From: Streptosporangiales bacterium
GTDB taxonomy: Bacteria; Actinomycetota; Actinomycetes; Streptosporangiales; WHST01
Reading direction: 5' to 3'
Assembly: GCA_009379825.1 (NCBI GenBank)
Contig: WHTA01000019.1
Span: forward strand, 20,030-84,029
DNA length: 64,000 nt
In this document: piece after piece, positions 34,645-45,294 of the stretch
How positions within the stretch are numbered: position 1 is the stretch's first letter
Layout of the letters: every line of letters starts with the position of its first letter
The notes under the pieces: generated by a model
What the model saw: only the letters and a program-made list of their open reading frames with translations
The model's database searches: none
What the model was told of the DNA's origin: nothing
Made by a program: the position numbers and the translations under genes

Positions 34645-35106
34645 CTAACGGTGATCGAGCTCGGTCCGGTGCCTGTCGAGTACGGACGTGAGCAGCCGGA
34701 TCAGCTGGAGCCGTTCGCGATTGGTGAGACCGACGAGCAGCGCGGCCTGGGCGCGGAAGAGCAGCCGGTCGAGCTGGTCGAGGCGCTGCCGCCCGGTGTC
34801 CGTCAACGTGATGCGGGTGCGCCGGCGGGCGGCGTCGTCCGCCGTACGCGTGACGTGGCCGGCCCTGGTGAGGATGTTCACCGTCGCGGCGACGTCGCCA
34901 CCGTCCAGGCCCGTCGCCCGCGCCAGCTCCGACGGGGTGAGTGCGTCGACCTCGCGGAGTGCGGCGAGCACGAGGTAGTGGTGTTCCCGTGCGTCCACGG
35001 CCGCCAGGCTGCGGTGCACGCAGTCCCTGGCGATCTCCGCCGTCTCGGCCACCAGCGAGGTGGGCAGCGACGCCAGCTGCGACGGCAAGTGGTGGGTGCC
35101 CGCCAT
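34645..35106 (-). CDS. MarR-family transcriptional regulator
   Basis: 153-residue winged-helix regulator. The domain runs 'HHYLVLAALREVDALTPSELARATGLDGGDVAATVNILTRAGHVTRTADDAARRRTRITLTDTG', the standard MarR pattern, flanked by dimerisation helices. ATG 35106 has AGAGG upstream; an upstream ATG at 35187 is less likely. Target genes are not adjacent in an obvious way (lipid kinase downstream, PucR gene 115 bases upstream). Confidence 0.85.
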   Translation of the reverse strand: MAGTHHLPSQLASLPTSLVAETAEIARDCVHRSLAAVDAREHHYLVLAALREVDALTPSELARATGLDGGDVAATVNILTRAGHVTRTADDAARRRTRITLTDTGRQRLDQLDRLLFRAQAALLVGLTNRERLQLIRLLTSVLDRHRTELDHR

Positions 35107-35221
35107 GACAGGACCTCTCGGACGAGACGATCGCGAGCGTCGAGCATCACCGATGCGGCGCCGGACGTCGTTGTCCTGGCCGTACAAGCCGTTACGGCGG
35201 GATTGTCACGGCGCGACAGGC

Positions 35222-36757
35222 TCAGCGTGCGGGACGGTCTACGGCGAGGCTGACGAGCATGGCGAGGCGCTTCCTCGGGTCGTCCAGCTGGAGGTTGGCG
35301 ACGTCGGTCATCTTCCGCATCCGGTAGCGGATGGTGTTGGGATGGACGTCCAGCAGCGCCGCGGCGAAGCCGAGGTCGCCCTGTGCCTCCAGCCAGGCGC
35401 GCAGCGTCGGCACGTACTGGGTCGCGTTCGCCGCGTCGTGCCTGGCGAGATCGGCGATCGGCCCGCGCGCAGGGGTGCGCCCGGTCGCGGCCGCAGTGCG
35501 CAACCGATGTAGCAGGATCTCGTCCCAGGACTCCTCGTAGCTGACCGGCTGTGCGTCCGGCATGGCGGCGTGCAGCGCCAGGCACTCGTCCGCCTCGCGC
35601 CTGCCGGCCGGCAGCTCGCCGGGATCCGCCGCGCCGCCGATGCCGGCGGCGACCGTGACGTCGCGGGGCAGGTTGCGGACCAGGTCCGCGACCCACTGCC
35701 GCGCGGCGGCGACGTCGTCGTCGCACGGCAGCACGGTGTAGACGGTGTTGCCGAACAGGGTGCTGCGCCCCGGCCGCGACCAGCCGAAGCCGGTGGTGGC
35801 GCGTTCGAACGCGAGCAGCGTCACCGCGTGGTGTTCGCTGCCGCGGTGTGCCTGCAACGCGATGACACGGAACTGGCCGGGTGGCAGGCCGAGCCTGCCG
35901 ATCACCACGGCAGCGTCCGACGTGCCCTCCAACAGCTGGCTGACCAACTCGGACTCGACCTGCCGCTCCAGGTCGGCGCTGACCCGCGAACGGAGGAGAT
36001 GCAACGCGACGGTGTGCGCGCCGTTGGCGAGCGCCTGCGAACGCTCCGATGACAGGGGCGCGTCGCAGGTGACCCAGACCGAGCCGAGGAGCTCCCGCCC
36101 GGCCCGTACGGCCACCACGGTCCGCCCGTGCAGGCCGTGCTCCTCCGAGGGCCGCACGAACAACGGCTCGTCGGACACCGTGAGATGGGTGAACACCCCG
36201 CGCTCCTCGAGGAGCGCGCGAAGCTCCGCCGGCATCCGCCTGGCGAGGATGGTCTCGAGACGTGCCGGGTCGACGTCCTGCTGCCCCGAGTAGGCCAGCA
36301 CGTGCGACCGCTGGTCCTCGATGGTCACCGCGCCGCCCACGCCCGCTGCGACGGTGTCGGCAAGCGCGAACAGGTCGATCGGGCCGCGACCCGACTCGGT
36401 CTCGCGGCCCTCGAAGACCAGGCCGTGCACGACCTCGGAGATCTGGCTCCAGGAGACGGCCGGGTCGACGACCAGCAACGCGATCCCGCGCTCCCGCACC
36501 GCGGCGACGACGTCGGCACCTGGGTCCGCGTCGTCGCGGACGACGGCTACCACGGCGTGCGCGGCGGCGGCGAGGTCGAGTGCGGCGGACACCGAAGCCA
36601 CGCCGACGGCGAGGAACGCGTCGCCGAGTGCCGGCGCGTCCTCCGTCGGGTCGTGCAGGACGACGCTGCGCAGCTCGATGTCGCGCGCACGGCCGGAACC
36701 GATCACTCGGGCGCCGTAGCCACCGAGCACGTTGATCAGCCGGTCCAGCTTGACCAT
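35222..36757 (-). CDS. PucR-family transcriptional regulator
   Basis: 511-residue regulator with an N-terminal PucR domain (residues 1-135), a central GGDEF-like sensor part (about 290-410) and a C-terminal PucR-type helix-turn-helix ('AALLDVHPNTIRYRMRKMTDV', about 460-480). ATG 36757 has GGAGG upstream. It diverges from a DadA-like FAD oxidase and probably activates it when the amine or purine/proline-type substrate is present. The shared 167-base intergenic region carries an inverted repeat. A serine-poor, acidic region links the domains. Confidence 0.86.
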   Translation of the reverse strand: MVKLDRLINVLGGYGARVIGSGRARDIELRSVVLHDPTEDAPALGDAFLAVGVASVSAALDLAAAAHAVVAVVRDDADPGADVVAAVRERGIALLVVDPAVSWSQISEVVHGLVFEGRETESGRGPIDLFALADTVAAGVGGAVTIEDQRSHVLAYSGQQDVDPARLETILARRMPAELRALLEERGVFTHLTVSDEPLFVRPSEEHGLHGRTVVAVRAGRELLGSVWVTCDAPLSSERSQALANGAHTVALHLLRSRVSADLERQVESELVSQLLEGTSDAAVVIGRLGLPPGQFRVIALQAHRGSEHHAVTLLAFERATTGFGWSRPGRSTLFGNTVYTVLPCDDDVAAARQWVADLVRNLPRDVTVAAGIGGAADPGELPAGRREADECLALHAAMPDAQPVSYEESWDEILLHRLRTAAATGRTPARGPIADLARHDAANATQYVPTLRAWLEAQGDLGFAAALLDVHPNTIRYRMRKMTDVANLQLDDPRKRLAMLVSLAVDRPAR

Positions 36758-36837
36758 CGCCCCTCCCTCCTGCGAGCACTGTACGCATCGCTCGATCCCG
36801 CTACCTGCCTCGGCCGGTGGACAAAACCGCGTGCCGG

Positions 36838-36858
36838 GATTGTTGCGTCCGGACAATC
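36838..36858. promoter_or_regulatory. Inverted repeat between pucR-like and dadA-like genes
   Basis: GATTGT, nine bases, ACAATC (perfect 6-9-6). A second ACAAAA sits 20 bases earlier. It lies 67 bases before the oxidase start and 81 bases before the regulator start, a good place for a PucR binding site. Confidence 0.5.
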
Positions 36859-36924
36859 GGCCGGGCAGCTGTGTCGTGGAAGCTCGAAGCGAGTTGCGTC
36901 GGAAACGGCTGTGGGAGGAAGGTC

Positions 36925-38184
36925 ATGGACCTCGTGCACGCCGGCCGCGGCCCGCGTACCGCTGTCGTGGTGGGGGCCGGGGTGGTCGGGCTGTCGACCG
37001 CCTGGTTCCTGCAGCAGCACGGGCTCGAGGTCACGGTCGTGGACCGCCGGGAGGTGGCTGCGGGAGCGTCGTGGGGCAACGCGGGCTGGTTGTCGCCGGC
37101 GCTGGCGATCCCGCTGAACGAGCCGTCGGTCGTACGGTACGGACTGCGCGCCCTGTTCGACCGCGACGCACCACTGCACATACCGGCGACGCTCGACATG
37201 GGCCGGTGGCGGTTCCTGACCAGGTTCGCGGCGAACTGCACCTGGCGCACCTGGGAGCGTGCGATGCGCGCCAACCTGCCGTTGAACACCAGCTGCCTGG
37301 ACGCGTTCGACGAGCTGGTGGCCGGTGGTGTCGACGCGACCACGACCAGCGCGCCCGTCACTGCGGTCTTCACCACGGCCGCGCACACCGCGCGCCTGCG
37401 CAGGGAGCTCGACCGGATGCAGGCGGCCGGCCAGCCGCTGCGTTACAGCGAACTGGCCGCAGGCGAGGTCAGGGATGCGGTCAAGCAGGCGTCCCGCGGC
37501 ATCGGCGCCGGCGTGCGGATCGACGGCCAGCGCTACGTCGACCCGGGCGAGTTCGCCACGGCGCTGGGCAAGTCGGTGGGCGACCGCGGCGCATCGATCC
37601 GTACCGGCTTCGACGTCGTCGAGACGGTACGGCGGCGGCACCGGCTCGCGGTGCGGTCGAACGACGGCGAGTCGGTGAAAGCGGATGTGGTCGTCCTCGC
37701 CACGGGTGCGTGGCTCGGCCGTCTCGGCCGGCGCAGTGGCGTGCGGGTGCCGGTGCGGGCCGGTCGGGGTTACTCGTTCACCGTCCCGACCGACGAACCC
37801 GTCTCGGGGCCGATCTACCTGCCGGACGTGCGGGTGGCGTGCACTCCGTACCGCGGTGCGCTGCGGGTCGCGGGCACCATGGAGTTCCGCGGCCCGGACG
37901 ACCCGCTCGACGCCGCTCGGATCGACGCCATCGTCGCCTCGGTGCGGCCGTTCCTCGACGGCGTCCGCTGGGACGAGCGCACCGACGAGTGGGGCGGCCC
38001 GCGGCCGGTGACGCACGACGGACGGCCGCTGATCGGCGCCGCACACCCGCCCGGGCTCTACGTCGCTGCGGGGCACGGCATGTGGGGCCTCACCCAGGGA
38101 CCCGTGACCGGCCGGCTGCTCGCCGAGCAGATCACGTCAGGCACCCGGCCGGCCGCCCTGCACGACTGCGACCCACTGCGCTGA
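36925..38184 (+). CDS. FAD-dependent oxidoreductase (DadA/D-amino acid dehydrogenase-like)
   Basis: 419-residue flavoprotein of the DAO fold. FAD motif 'AVVVGAGVVGLSTAWFLQQHG' (14-33), 'VVDRREVAAGASWGNAGWLSP' (typical for DadA-like proteins), 'VVVLATGAW' and the C-terminal 'LYVAAGHGMWGLTQGPVTGRLLAEQ'. It deaminates a D-amino acid or similar amine and feeds electrons to the respiratory chain. ATG 36925 has GGGAGGA upstream. Divergent from the PucR regulator. Confidence 0.85.
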   Translation: MDLVHAGRGPRTAVVVGAGVVGLSTAWFLQQHGLEVTVVDRREVAAGASWGNAGWLSPALAIPLNEPSVVRYGLRALFDRDAPLHIPATLDMGRWRFLTRFAANCTWRTWERAMRANLPLNTSCLDAFDELVAGGVDATTTSAPVTAVFTTAAHTARLRRELDRMQAAGQPLRYSELAAGEVRDAVKQASRGIGAGVRIDGQRYVDPGEFATALGKSVGDRGASIRTGFDVVETVRRRHRLAVRSNDGESVKADVVVLATGAWLGRLGRRSGVRVPVRAGRGYSFTVPTDEPVSGPIYLPDVRVACTPYRGALRVAGTMEFRGPDDPLDAARIDAIVASVRPFLDGVRWDERTDEWGGPRPVTHDGRPLIGAAHPPGLYVAAGHGMWGLTQGPVTGRLLAEQITSGTRPAALHDCDPLR

Positions 38185-38208
38185 CGCCGACGGAAGGAAC
38201 CGACGACG

Positions 38209-38413
38209 ATGCACGACTACCAGCCTGCCGTGGAGCAGGACGACGACGAGCCGCTCGACCACGACGAGCGCGCCGAGCTGCACTGGCTGCGCGCGGAGAA
38301 CAAGCTGCTGCGAACCGAGCGCGACATCCTGTCGCGCGTCGCCTCCGGCCTCGCCGAGGACACGAACGCGAGCCTTTCCGCCTCTGGACCTACCGCAGCA
38401 GCTGAAGAGACCC
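38209..38413 (+). CDS. Small charged coiled-coil ORF before the Gre-like gene
   Basis: Starts with ATG 38209 behind GGAAGGAA. The first 68 residues hold an acidic start and a helical segment 'HWLRAENKLLRTERDILSRV' that looks like the leucine-zipper end of an IS3-type transposase OrfA. The frame is open to 38916 across the Gre-like gene in another phase, so the true end is uncertain; I list only the part before the next ATG. It may be a small coiled-coil protein with a lost stop. It is not confidently a gene. Confidence 0.4.
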
Positions 38414-38902
38414 ATGACGACGAGTGCACGCACCTGGCTGACCCGGCAGGCGTTCGAACAGCTCCACCGGGAGCTCGACCAGCTGCTCGGCCAACCCACC
38501 GCAGGCGCCGAGCCCAGCGGCACGACGGCCGGCGAGTTCGACCAGGAGCCGGTGATCAGCGCCGACCGCCGGGCGGCCCGCATCCGACAGATCGAGGACC
38601 TGCTCCAGCACGCCGTCGTCGACGAGACGCCACCCGACGACGGTGTCGCCGAACCGGGCATGGTGCTGACCATCCGGTTCGACGACACGGCCGAGACGAC
38701 GACGTTCCTGCTGAGTGTGCGCCACGCCAGCGAACCAACCGGCCTGGACGTGTACTCCCCCGAGTCGCCACTGGGCGCGGCACTGTACGGCGCCACGGAG
38801 GGCGAACAACGGACCTACGCCGTCCCGAGCGGAGCGACCGTACGGGTGACGCTGCTCCGCGCCGTTCCGTACGGTCACCATCGCGAGGCAGGCGGAACCT
38901 GA
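38414..38902 (+). CDS. GreA/GreB-family-like transcription factor
   Basis: 162-residue protein with the two-part Gre layout: an N-terminal helical part ('LTRQAFEQLHRELDQLLGQ' and 'RRAARIRQIEDLLQHAVVDE') and a C-terminal FKBP-like domain ('GMVLTIRFDDTAETTTFLLS', 'YSPESPLGAALYGATEGEQRTYAVPSGATVRVTLL'). The usual acidic tip residues of Gre hairpins are partly kept (DxxxE region), so RNA cleavage activity is uncertain; it could be an anti-Gre or Rnk-like factor. ATG 38414. Confidence 0.7.
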   Translation: MTTSARTWLTRQAFEQLHRELDQLLGQPTAGAEPSGTTAGEFDQEPVISADRRAARIRQIEDLLQHAVVDETPPDDGVAEPGMVLTIRFDDTAETTTFLLSVRHASEPTGLDVYSPESPLGAALYGATEGEQRTYAVPSGATVRVTLLRAVPYGHHREAGGT

Positions 38903-38912
38903 CCGGCGGGGG

Positions 38913-39278
38913 TTAGGCCGCCGGGTCCTCGTCCGGCTCGAAGGTCGTGCCGGGTGCGCCGAGGGCCGCCGCCCATGCGAGGGCCCGGTCGGCCTCCTCG
39001 TGGCGGGAGCCGCGCTGCAGGGTCCTGGCCAGCAACAGCGCCGCGTACGCGGCGCAGGCGTCCTCGGCGAGCAGTGCACGCGCCGTCGCCTCCGCGCGGC
39101 CAAGCTGCCCGGAGTGGAAGTAGGCGCGGGCCAGCAGCTCACGCGCACTGGCCAACCCGTGCCCCGCGGACCCGTCCGCTGCGTCGGCGAGCAGCTCTTC
39201 CAGGACACGCGCGGCCGTCAGGTAGTCGCGGTGCTCGAACAGGCTCTGCGCCCACCGGAACCGCTCGTAGTACCCCAC
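38913..39278 (-). CDS. Tetratricopeptide-repeat protein
   Basis: 121-residue helical protein with about three TPR units ('FEHRDYLTAARVLEELLADA', 'ARAYFHSGQLGRAEATARALL', 'RTLQRGSRHEEADRALAWAA'). TPR proteins are scaffolds; no partner is visible. ATG 39278, with CCAGGGGAGG-type ribosome site upstream. The 12-bp palindrome TAGCGATCGCTA lies 19 bases before the start. Confidence 0.75.
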   Translation of the reverse strand: MGYYERFRWAQSLFEHRDYLTAARVLEELLADAADGSAGHGLASARELLARAYFHSGQLGRAEATARALLAEDACAAYAALLLARTLQRGSRHEEADRALAWAAALGAPGTTFEPDEDPAA

Positions 39279-39348
39279 ATCGGCACCTCCCCTGGATAGC
39301 GATCGCTACCGTCAACAAGCTGGCGCTGGTTTCATTCCCGCGACGCCG

Positions 39349-40043
39349 TCAGGCGGACGGTCGGAAGGTGGCCACGACCGGACGGTGGTCGGAGACCGGT
39401 TCGTCGCGCCGCCGGCGAGGGTCGTCGCCGGTCGAGGTGGTGCCGATGTCGACGGTGCCGACCTCGTCGACGGCGTCGACGAGCGCGCGGCTGACCAGCA
39501 GGTGGTCGATCAGCTCCCGCCGACCACGGTAGACCCGGGTGAACCGGTCCTCGGCCGGGATCAACGGCGCCAGGTTCCACAACCGCTGCCCGTCGCCCTT
39601 GTCCGGGCGGTCGAACCCGCCGCTACCGATCTCCGACCCCGGCGGACCGTGCAACAACTGCGTGGTCGTGACGTACGAGCGGACGGCAGCTGCCTCGGCC
39701 GCGCGCCGGTGCAGCGCGTAGACCGCGTACCGCGCACGCTCACCCTCGTCCCGCGGCGTGAACCGGCCACCGGGGAAGCTCAACAGCTTGCTCTTCAGGT
39801 GGCAGGTGACCACGTCGACAGTCGTGCCCGCGACCGTCACACGTACCCGCAGCCCCGCACGGCCCAACGTGGTCAGCTCCGTGCCGTCGTCGTCGACGCG
39901 TACCGGCCCGAGCTCGCCGGGAAACTCGACGACCTGCTCGACCCGGGTCAACCGCCGCCGCGCCAGCACACCGACCCGGATGCCACGGCCGTCCGGCTCG
40001 CGGCCAGGTTCTCCAGGTTCCAACTGCCGACGGTCACAGCCAC
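39349..40043 (-). pseudogene. Endonuclease/exonuclease/phosphatase-family protein, gapped pseudogene
   Basis: Starts at GTG 40043 (GGGAGG upstream) with 'VGSWNLENL', the start of this DNase I-like fold. The middle of the protein, including the first catalytic Glu region, is missing; homology resumes out of frame at 'RGIRVGVL'. 'DDDGTELTTLGRAGLRVRV', 'VTCHLKSKLLSFPGGRF', 'GYDRPDK'-like 'GGFDRPDKGDGQRLWNLAP' and the C-terminal 'VSDHRPVVATFR' are intact, but the usual 'GDLND' segment before 'TTTQLLHGPPGSEIG' is also absent. It therefore has at least two internal deletions and should be inactive. Confidence 0.75.
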
Positions 40044-40146
40044 TACGGCGCCCTCCCACGCACGATGCTCGTACCGGCAACGTAACGACCGCGCGAAGCA
40101 CCCAGGGGCGTGTTCACCTGACCGCCGTGAGGCGTTGCGGATCCGT

Positions 40147-41088
40147 TCAGGCAGGCCGGTCGGCGCGGTGTTGGCGCGGTGTGACGCCGCGGGCCCGTTT
40201 GAACGCCACGCTCAGCGCGAAGGCGTTGGCGTAGCCGACCTTGCGCGCGACGGTGTCGACCGTTGCGTCGGTGTGCCGCAACAGGTCTGCGGCCAGTGTG
40301 ATGCGCCAGCCGGTGAGGTAGGTCATCGGCGGTTCGCCGACCAACGCGGTGAACCTGCGGGCGAACGCGGCACGGGAGCCGCCGACCTTCGTGGCCAGCG
40401 AGGCCACCGTCCACGGATGGGCGGGGTCGTCGTGGATCAGCCGCAGCGCCGGCCCCACCAGCGAGTCGCTCTGCGCGCGGTACCAACCAGGTGCCTCGGC
40501 GTCCGGGCGGGCGAACCACGCGCGCAGCGTCGCGATGAGGGTCAGGTCCAGCAGCCGGTCGAGCACCACCTGCTGGCCCGGTTCTTCCCTGCCCACCTCG
40601 ACGGCCAGCAGGTCGAGCACCGGCAACTGGGCGTCTTCACGCGGCACGAGCACGACGGCCGGCAGCGCGGTCAGCAGCCGGCCGCCTACGTCGCCGGTGA
40701 CCTGGTAGGTGCCGCTGGCCACCACGGCCGAGCCGTCCTGGCTGTGCCCGCTGGTGCGCGGCCCGAGCTGCAGGTCGGCGGTGACGTCGACACCGTCCAT
40801 CGTGGTCAGCCGGTTGCCGGGGTGGACGATGAGCGACGGTGGCGTGTCCGGGCGGTCGCCGACGGTGTAGGGCTGCGGGCCCTTGATGATCGCCACGTCG
40901 CCGGTACGCATGAGGACGGGTTCCGCGTCGTCGTCCGGCACGATCCACGCGTGCCCGCGCAGCGACGTCGCGAGAGCGAGCATGGCGCCGTCGGCGATCC
41001 GCAGCGCCCACGGCGGTTCGAGGACGGCACGGCAGAACGCGGCCGAGCGGGCTCGGACGCCGTCCAGTAGATCCGCGAGCGCGTCCAC
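40147..41088 (-). CDS. AraC-family transcriptional regulator with cupin_6 domain
   Basis: 313-residue regulator. N-terminal cupin domain ('PPWALRIADGAMLALATSLRGHAWI', 'LMRTGDVAIIKGPQPYTVG') and C-terminal double helix-turn-helix ending 'RKVGYANAFALSVAFKRARGVTPRQHR'. GTG 41088 is preceded by TACACT and exactly seven bases, so it is leaderless. It diverges from the NmrA-like reductase at 41201 and very probably controls it; the same pair is common in actinomycetes. Confidence 0.88.
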   Translation of the reverse strand: MDALADLLDGVRARSAAFCRAVLEPPWALRIADGAMLALATSLRGHAWIVPDDDAEPVLMRTGDVAIIKGPQPYTVGDRPDTPPSLIVHPGNRLTTMDGVDVTADLQLGPRTSGHSQDGSAVVASGTYQVTGDVGGRLLTALPAVVLVPREDAQLPVLDLLAVEVGREEPGQQVVLDRLLDLTLIATLRAWFARPDAEAPGWYRAQSDSLVGPALRLIHDDPAHPWTVASLATKVGGSRAAFARRFTALVGEPPMTYLTGWRITLAADLLRHTDATVDTVARKVGYANAFALSVAFKRARGVTPRQHRADRPA

Positions 41089-41095
41089 CCGATCG

Positions 41096-41101
41096 AGTGT
41101 A
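41096..41101 (-). promoter_or_regulatory. Leaderless -10 element of the AraC-family gene
   Basis: TACACT on the minus strand, seven bases before GTG 41088; no ribosome site is present. Confidence 0.5.
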
Positions 41102-41200
41102 GACGGACGGACATGAAAGCGAGCAGGACGAATATGGCCCGTCTCGCCGCCACCCGGTTCAGTGGAGGACAACAGATCCTGCGACCGAGAGGACCACACC

Positions 41201-42061
41201 ATGTACGCGATCACCGGCGTCACCGGACATGCCGGCGGCGCGACCGCACAGGAGCTTCTCGCCACCGGCGAACGGGTGCGGGCAGTGGTCCGCGATCCGG
41301 CGAAGGGCAACGACTGGTCACGCAACGGCGCCGACGTCGCCGTCGCCGACTTCACCGACCGGGCGGCACTCACCCGCGCGCTGAGCGGCTCCCGCGGCGC
41401 GTTCGTCATGCTGCCGACCGTCCCGACGGGAGCCGATGCCGACCACCGCCGGCTGGCCGACTCGATCGCGGGCGCGGTGGGCGACAGTGGCGTGCCGCAC
41501 GTGGTCGCGCTCTCGTCCATCGGGGCCGACCTGGCCGAAGGCACGGGGCCGATCCGTTGGCTGCACCACCTGGAGAACCGGCTCCGCGACACCGGTGCGG
41601 TGGTGACGGCGCTGCGGTCACCGCACTTCCAGGAGAAGGTCGAGACGGTGCTCGGCGCGGCCACCAACGCCGGCGTGTACCCCGTGTTCGCCGAGTCCGC
41701 CGACATCGAGACGCCGATGGTGGCGACCCGCGACATCGCAACCGCGGCCGCACGAGCGCTGCTCTCGCCGCCGTCCGCCAGCGAGATCGTCGACCTGGAC
41801 GCACCGAGCTACACGGAGCGGCAGGTCGCCGAACGGCTCGCGGCCGTGCTCGGCAAGCCGCTCGACGTGGTGACGGTGCCGCGGGCGGACTGGGTGGGCG
41901 TCCTCGTCGACGCGGGCGCGCCGCCCGTACTCGCCGAGGAACTCGCCGCCCTGTACGCCGCGGAACACGACGGCCTCCCCCAGCCGCGCGGCGACCGACG
42001 ACACCTGTGCACCACGGGGATCGAGCACACCCTGCAGCAGGTCGTGCAGGTCGCCGCCTGA
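41201..42061 (+). CDS. NmrA-like NAD(P)H-binding protein (atypical SDR)
   Basis: 286-residue Rossmann-fold protein of the NmrA/QorB type: 'MYAITGVTGHAGGATAQELL' (GxxGxxG), 'RVRAVVRDPAKG', 'GADVAVADFTDRAALTRAL' and a substrate domain ('VPHVVALSSIGADLAEGTGPIRWLHHLENRLRDTG'). ATG 41201 follows GAGGACC. These proteins act as quinone reductases or redox sensors. It is divergent from the AraC/cupin regulator. Confidence 0.85.
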   Translation: MYAITGVTGHAGGATAQELLATGERVRAVVRDPAKGNDWSRNGADVAVADFTDRAALTRALSGSRGAFVMLPTVPTGADADHRRLADSIAGAVGDSGVPHVVALSSIGADLAEGTGPIRWLHHLENRLRDTGAVVTALRSPHFQEKVETVLGAATNAGVYPVFAESADIETPMVATRDIATAAARALLSPPSASEIVDLDAPSYTERQVAERLAAVLGKPLDVVTVPRADWVGVLVDAGAPPVLAEELAALYAAEHDGLPQPRGDRRHLCTTGIEHTLQQVVQVAA

Positions 42062-42198
42062 CAGGTGCATGGCACGGCCGGACCACGACGGAGCGCACGG
42101 CGCCTGGCCAGGGCCCGCAGGTGCCGCCGACGTGTGACTGCGCCGGCGCCGGGTAGGTGGCGTAGCGAACCGGCAACCGTTCGCGCAGGAGCGTCAGC

Positions 42199-44609
<2,411 letters not shown>

Positions 44610-44616
44610 CGAGCCG

Positions 44617-44850
44617 TTACCGGCCGGGGAACTCCTCGTCGTCCTGGGGTTCTGGCCGCTGCTGTTCGACGGCATCGGCTGTTGGCGCCTCCGGGTCTTC
44701 CGTCGGCGGCGCATCTGCAGCGCCCGGGTACTCGTCGTGCTCCTCGTCGACGGGAGCCACCTCGGCGCGCTGCTCGGCCTCGTCCGCCCGCGTCGCTTCC
44801 TTCTCCGCCGCAGGCGGCGAAGTCGCGAACGTGTCGTCGCCGGTCAACAT
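44617..44850 (-). CDS. Small acidic protein of unknown function
   Basis: 77 residues, about a third Asp/Glu and many Pro and Ala, without predicted helices or motifs: probably disordered. ATG 44850 is preceded by GGAGGTGACCC, a perfect ribosome site at correct spacing, which supports translation. It lies between the Clp pseudogene (opposite strand) and the Rho_N-like gene. Confidence 0.6.
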   Translation of the reverse strand: MLTGDDTFATSPPAAEKEATRADEAEQRAEVAPVDEEHDEYPGAADAPPTEDPEAPTADAVEQQRPEPQDDEEFPGR

Positions 44851-44874
44851 GGGTCACCTCCGTCGCGATGGGCG

Positions 44875-45207
44875 TCAGCGGCCGAGGGCGTTCTGCAGCT
44901 GCCGCTTGGTCATCTTCGAGCGGCCCTTGATGTTGCGCCGCTTCGCGTCGTTGTAGAGCTGTGCCTTCGTGGGGCCACCGGGGCCCTCGCCTCGGCCCGA
45001 ACGCCTGCCGCCGCGCTGCTGCGGCGCGACGTCCTTCGTCGACACCTTGCTCTTCCGCTCGCTCTCGCCGGTACGTGCCCGGCTCTTGTTCACCGTACGC
45101 GCGGCGATCTCCTCCGCCCGGTCCTCGCCGGCGCCGCGTTGCTTCTGCGACTTCTTGATGTGCTCGTACTGGCGTTCACGCTTCTTGCCCCATGCTTGTT
45201 GAGGCAT
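44875..45207 (-). CDS. Small basic Rho_N/plasmid-stabilisation-like protein
   Basis: 110-residue, strongly basic protein. N-terminal 'MPQQAWGKKRERQYEHIKKS', a middle 'AEEIAARTVNKSRAR', then a low-complexity RG-rich stretch and a C-terminal HeH/Rho_N-like motif 'KAQLYNDAKRRNIKGRSKMT' followed by 'KRQLQNAL'. This family is widespread in actinomycetes, often annotated as plasmid stabilisation protein, and presumably binds nucleic acid. ATG 45207 is chosen because the extension to 45279 lacks the conserved start. Confidence 0.78.
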   Translation of the reverse strand: MPQQAWGKKRERQYEHIKKSQKQRGAGEDRAEEIAARTVNKSRARTGESERKSKVSTKDVAPQQRGGRRSGRGEGPGGPTKAQLYNDAKRRNIKGRSKMTKRQLQNALGR

Positions 45208-45294
45208 CGTCGGCCTCCCACTCTCGCTGCTGGTTCCACCGCACTGGTTCCCCAGGCCCGGCAGGTGAAACACCGGCACCGGCGTAGCCGTCAG

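Noticed and set aside
34878..36788. 636-codon minus-strand frame across the PucR and MarR genes
   Set aside because: Arg/Gly/Ala-rich shadow; PucR and MarR frames carry all expected motifs and ribosome sites.
38930..39300. Plus-strand frames opposite the TPR gene
   Set aside because: The TPR pattern and ribosome site on the minus strand are convincing; the plus frames are Arg-rich shadows.
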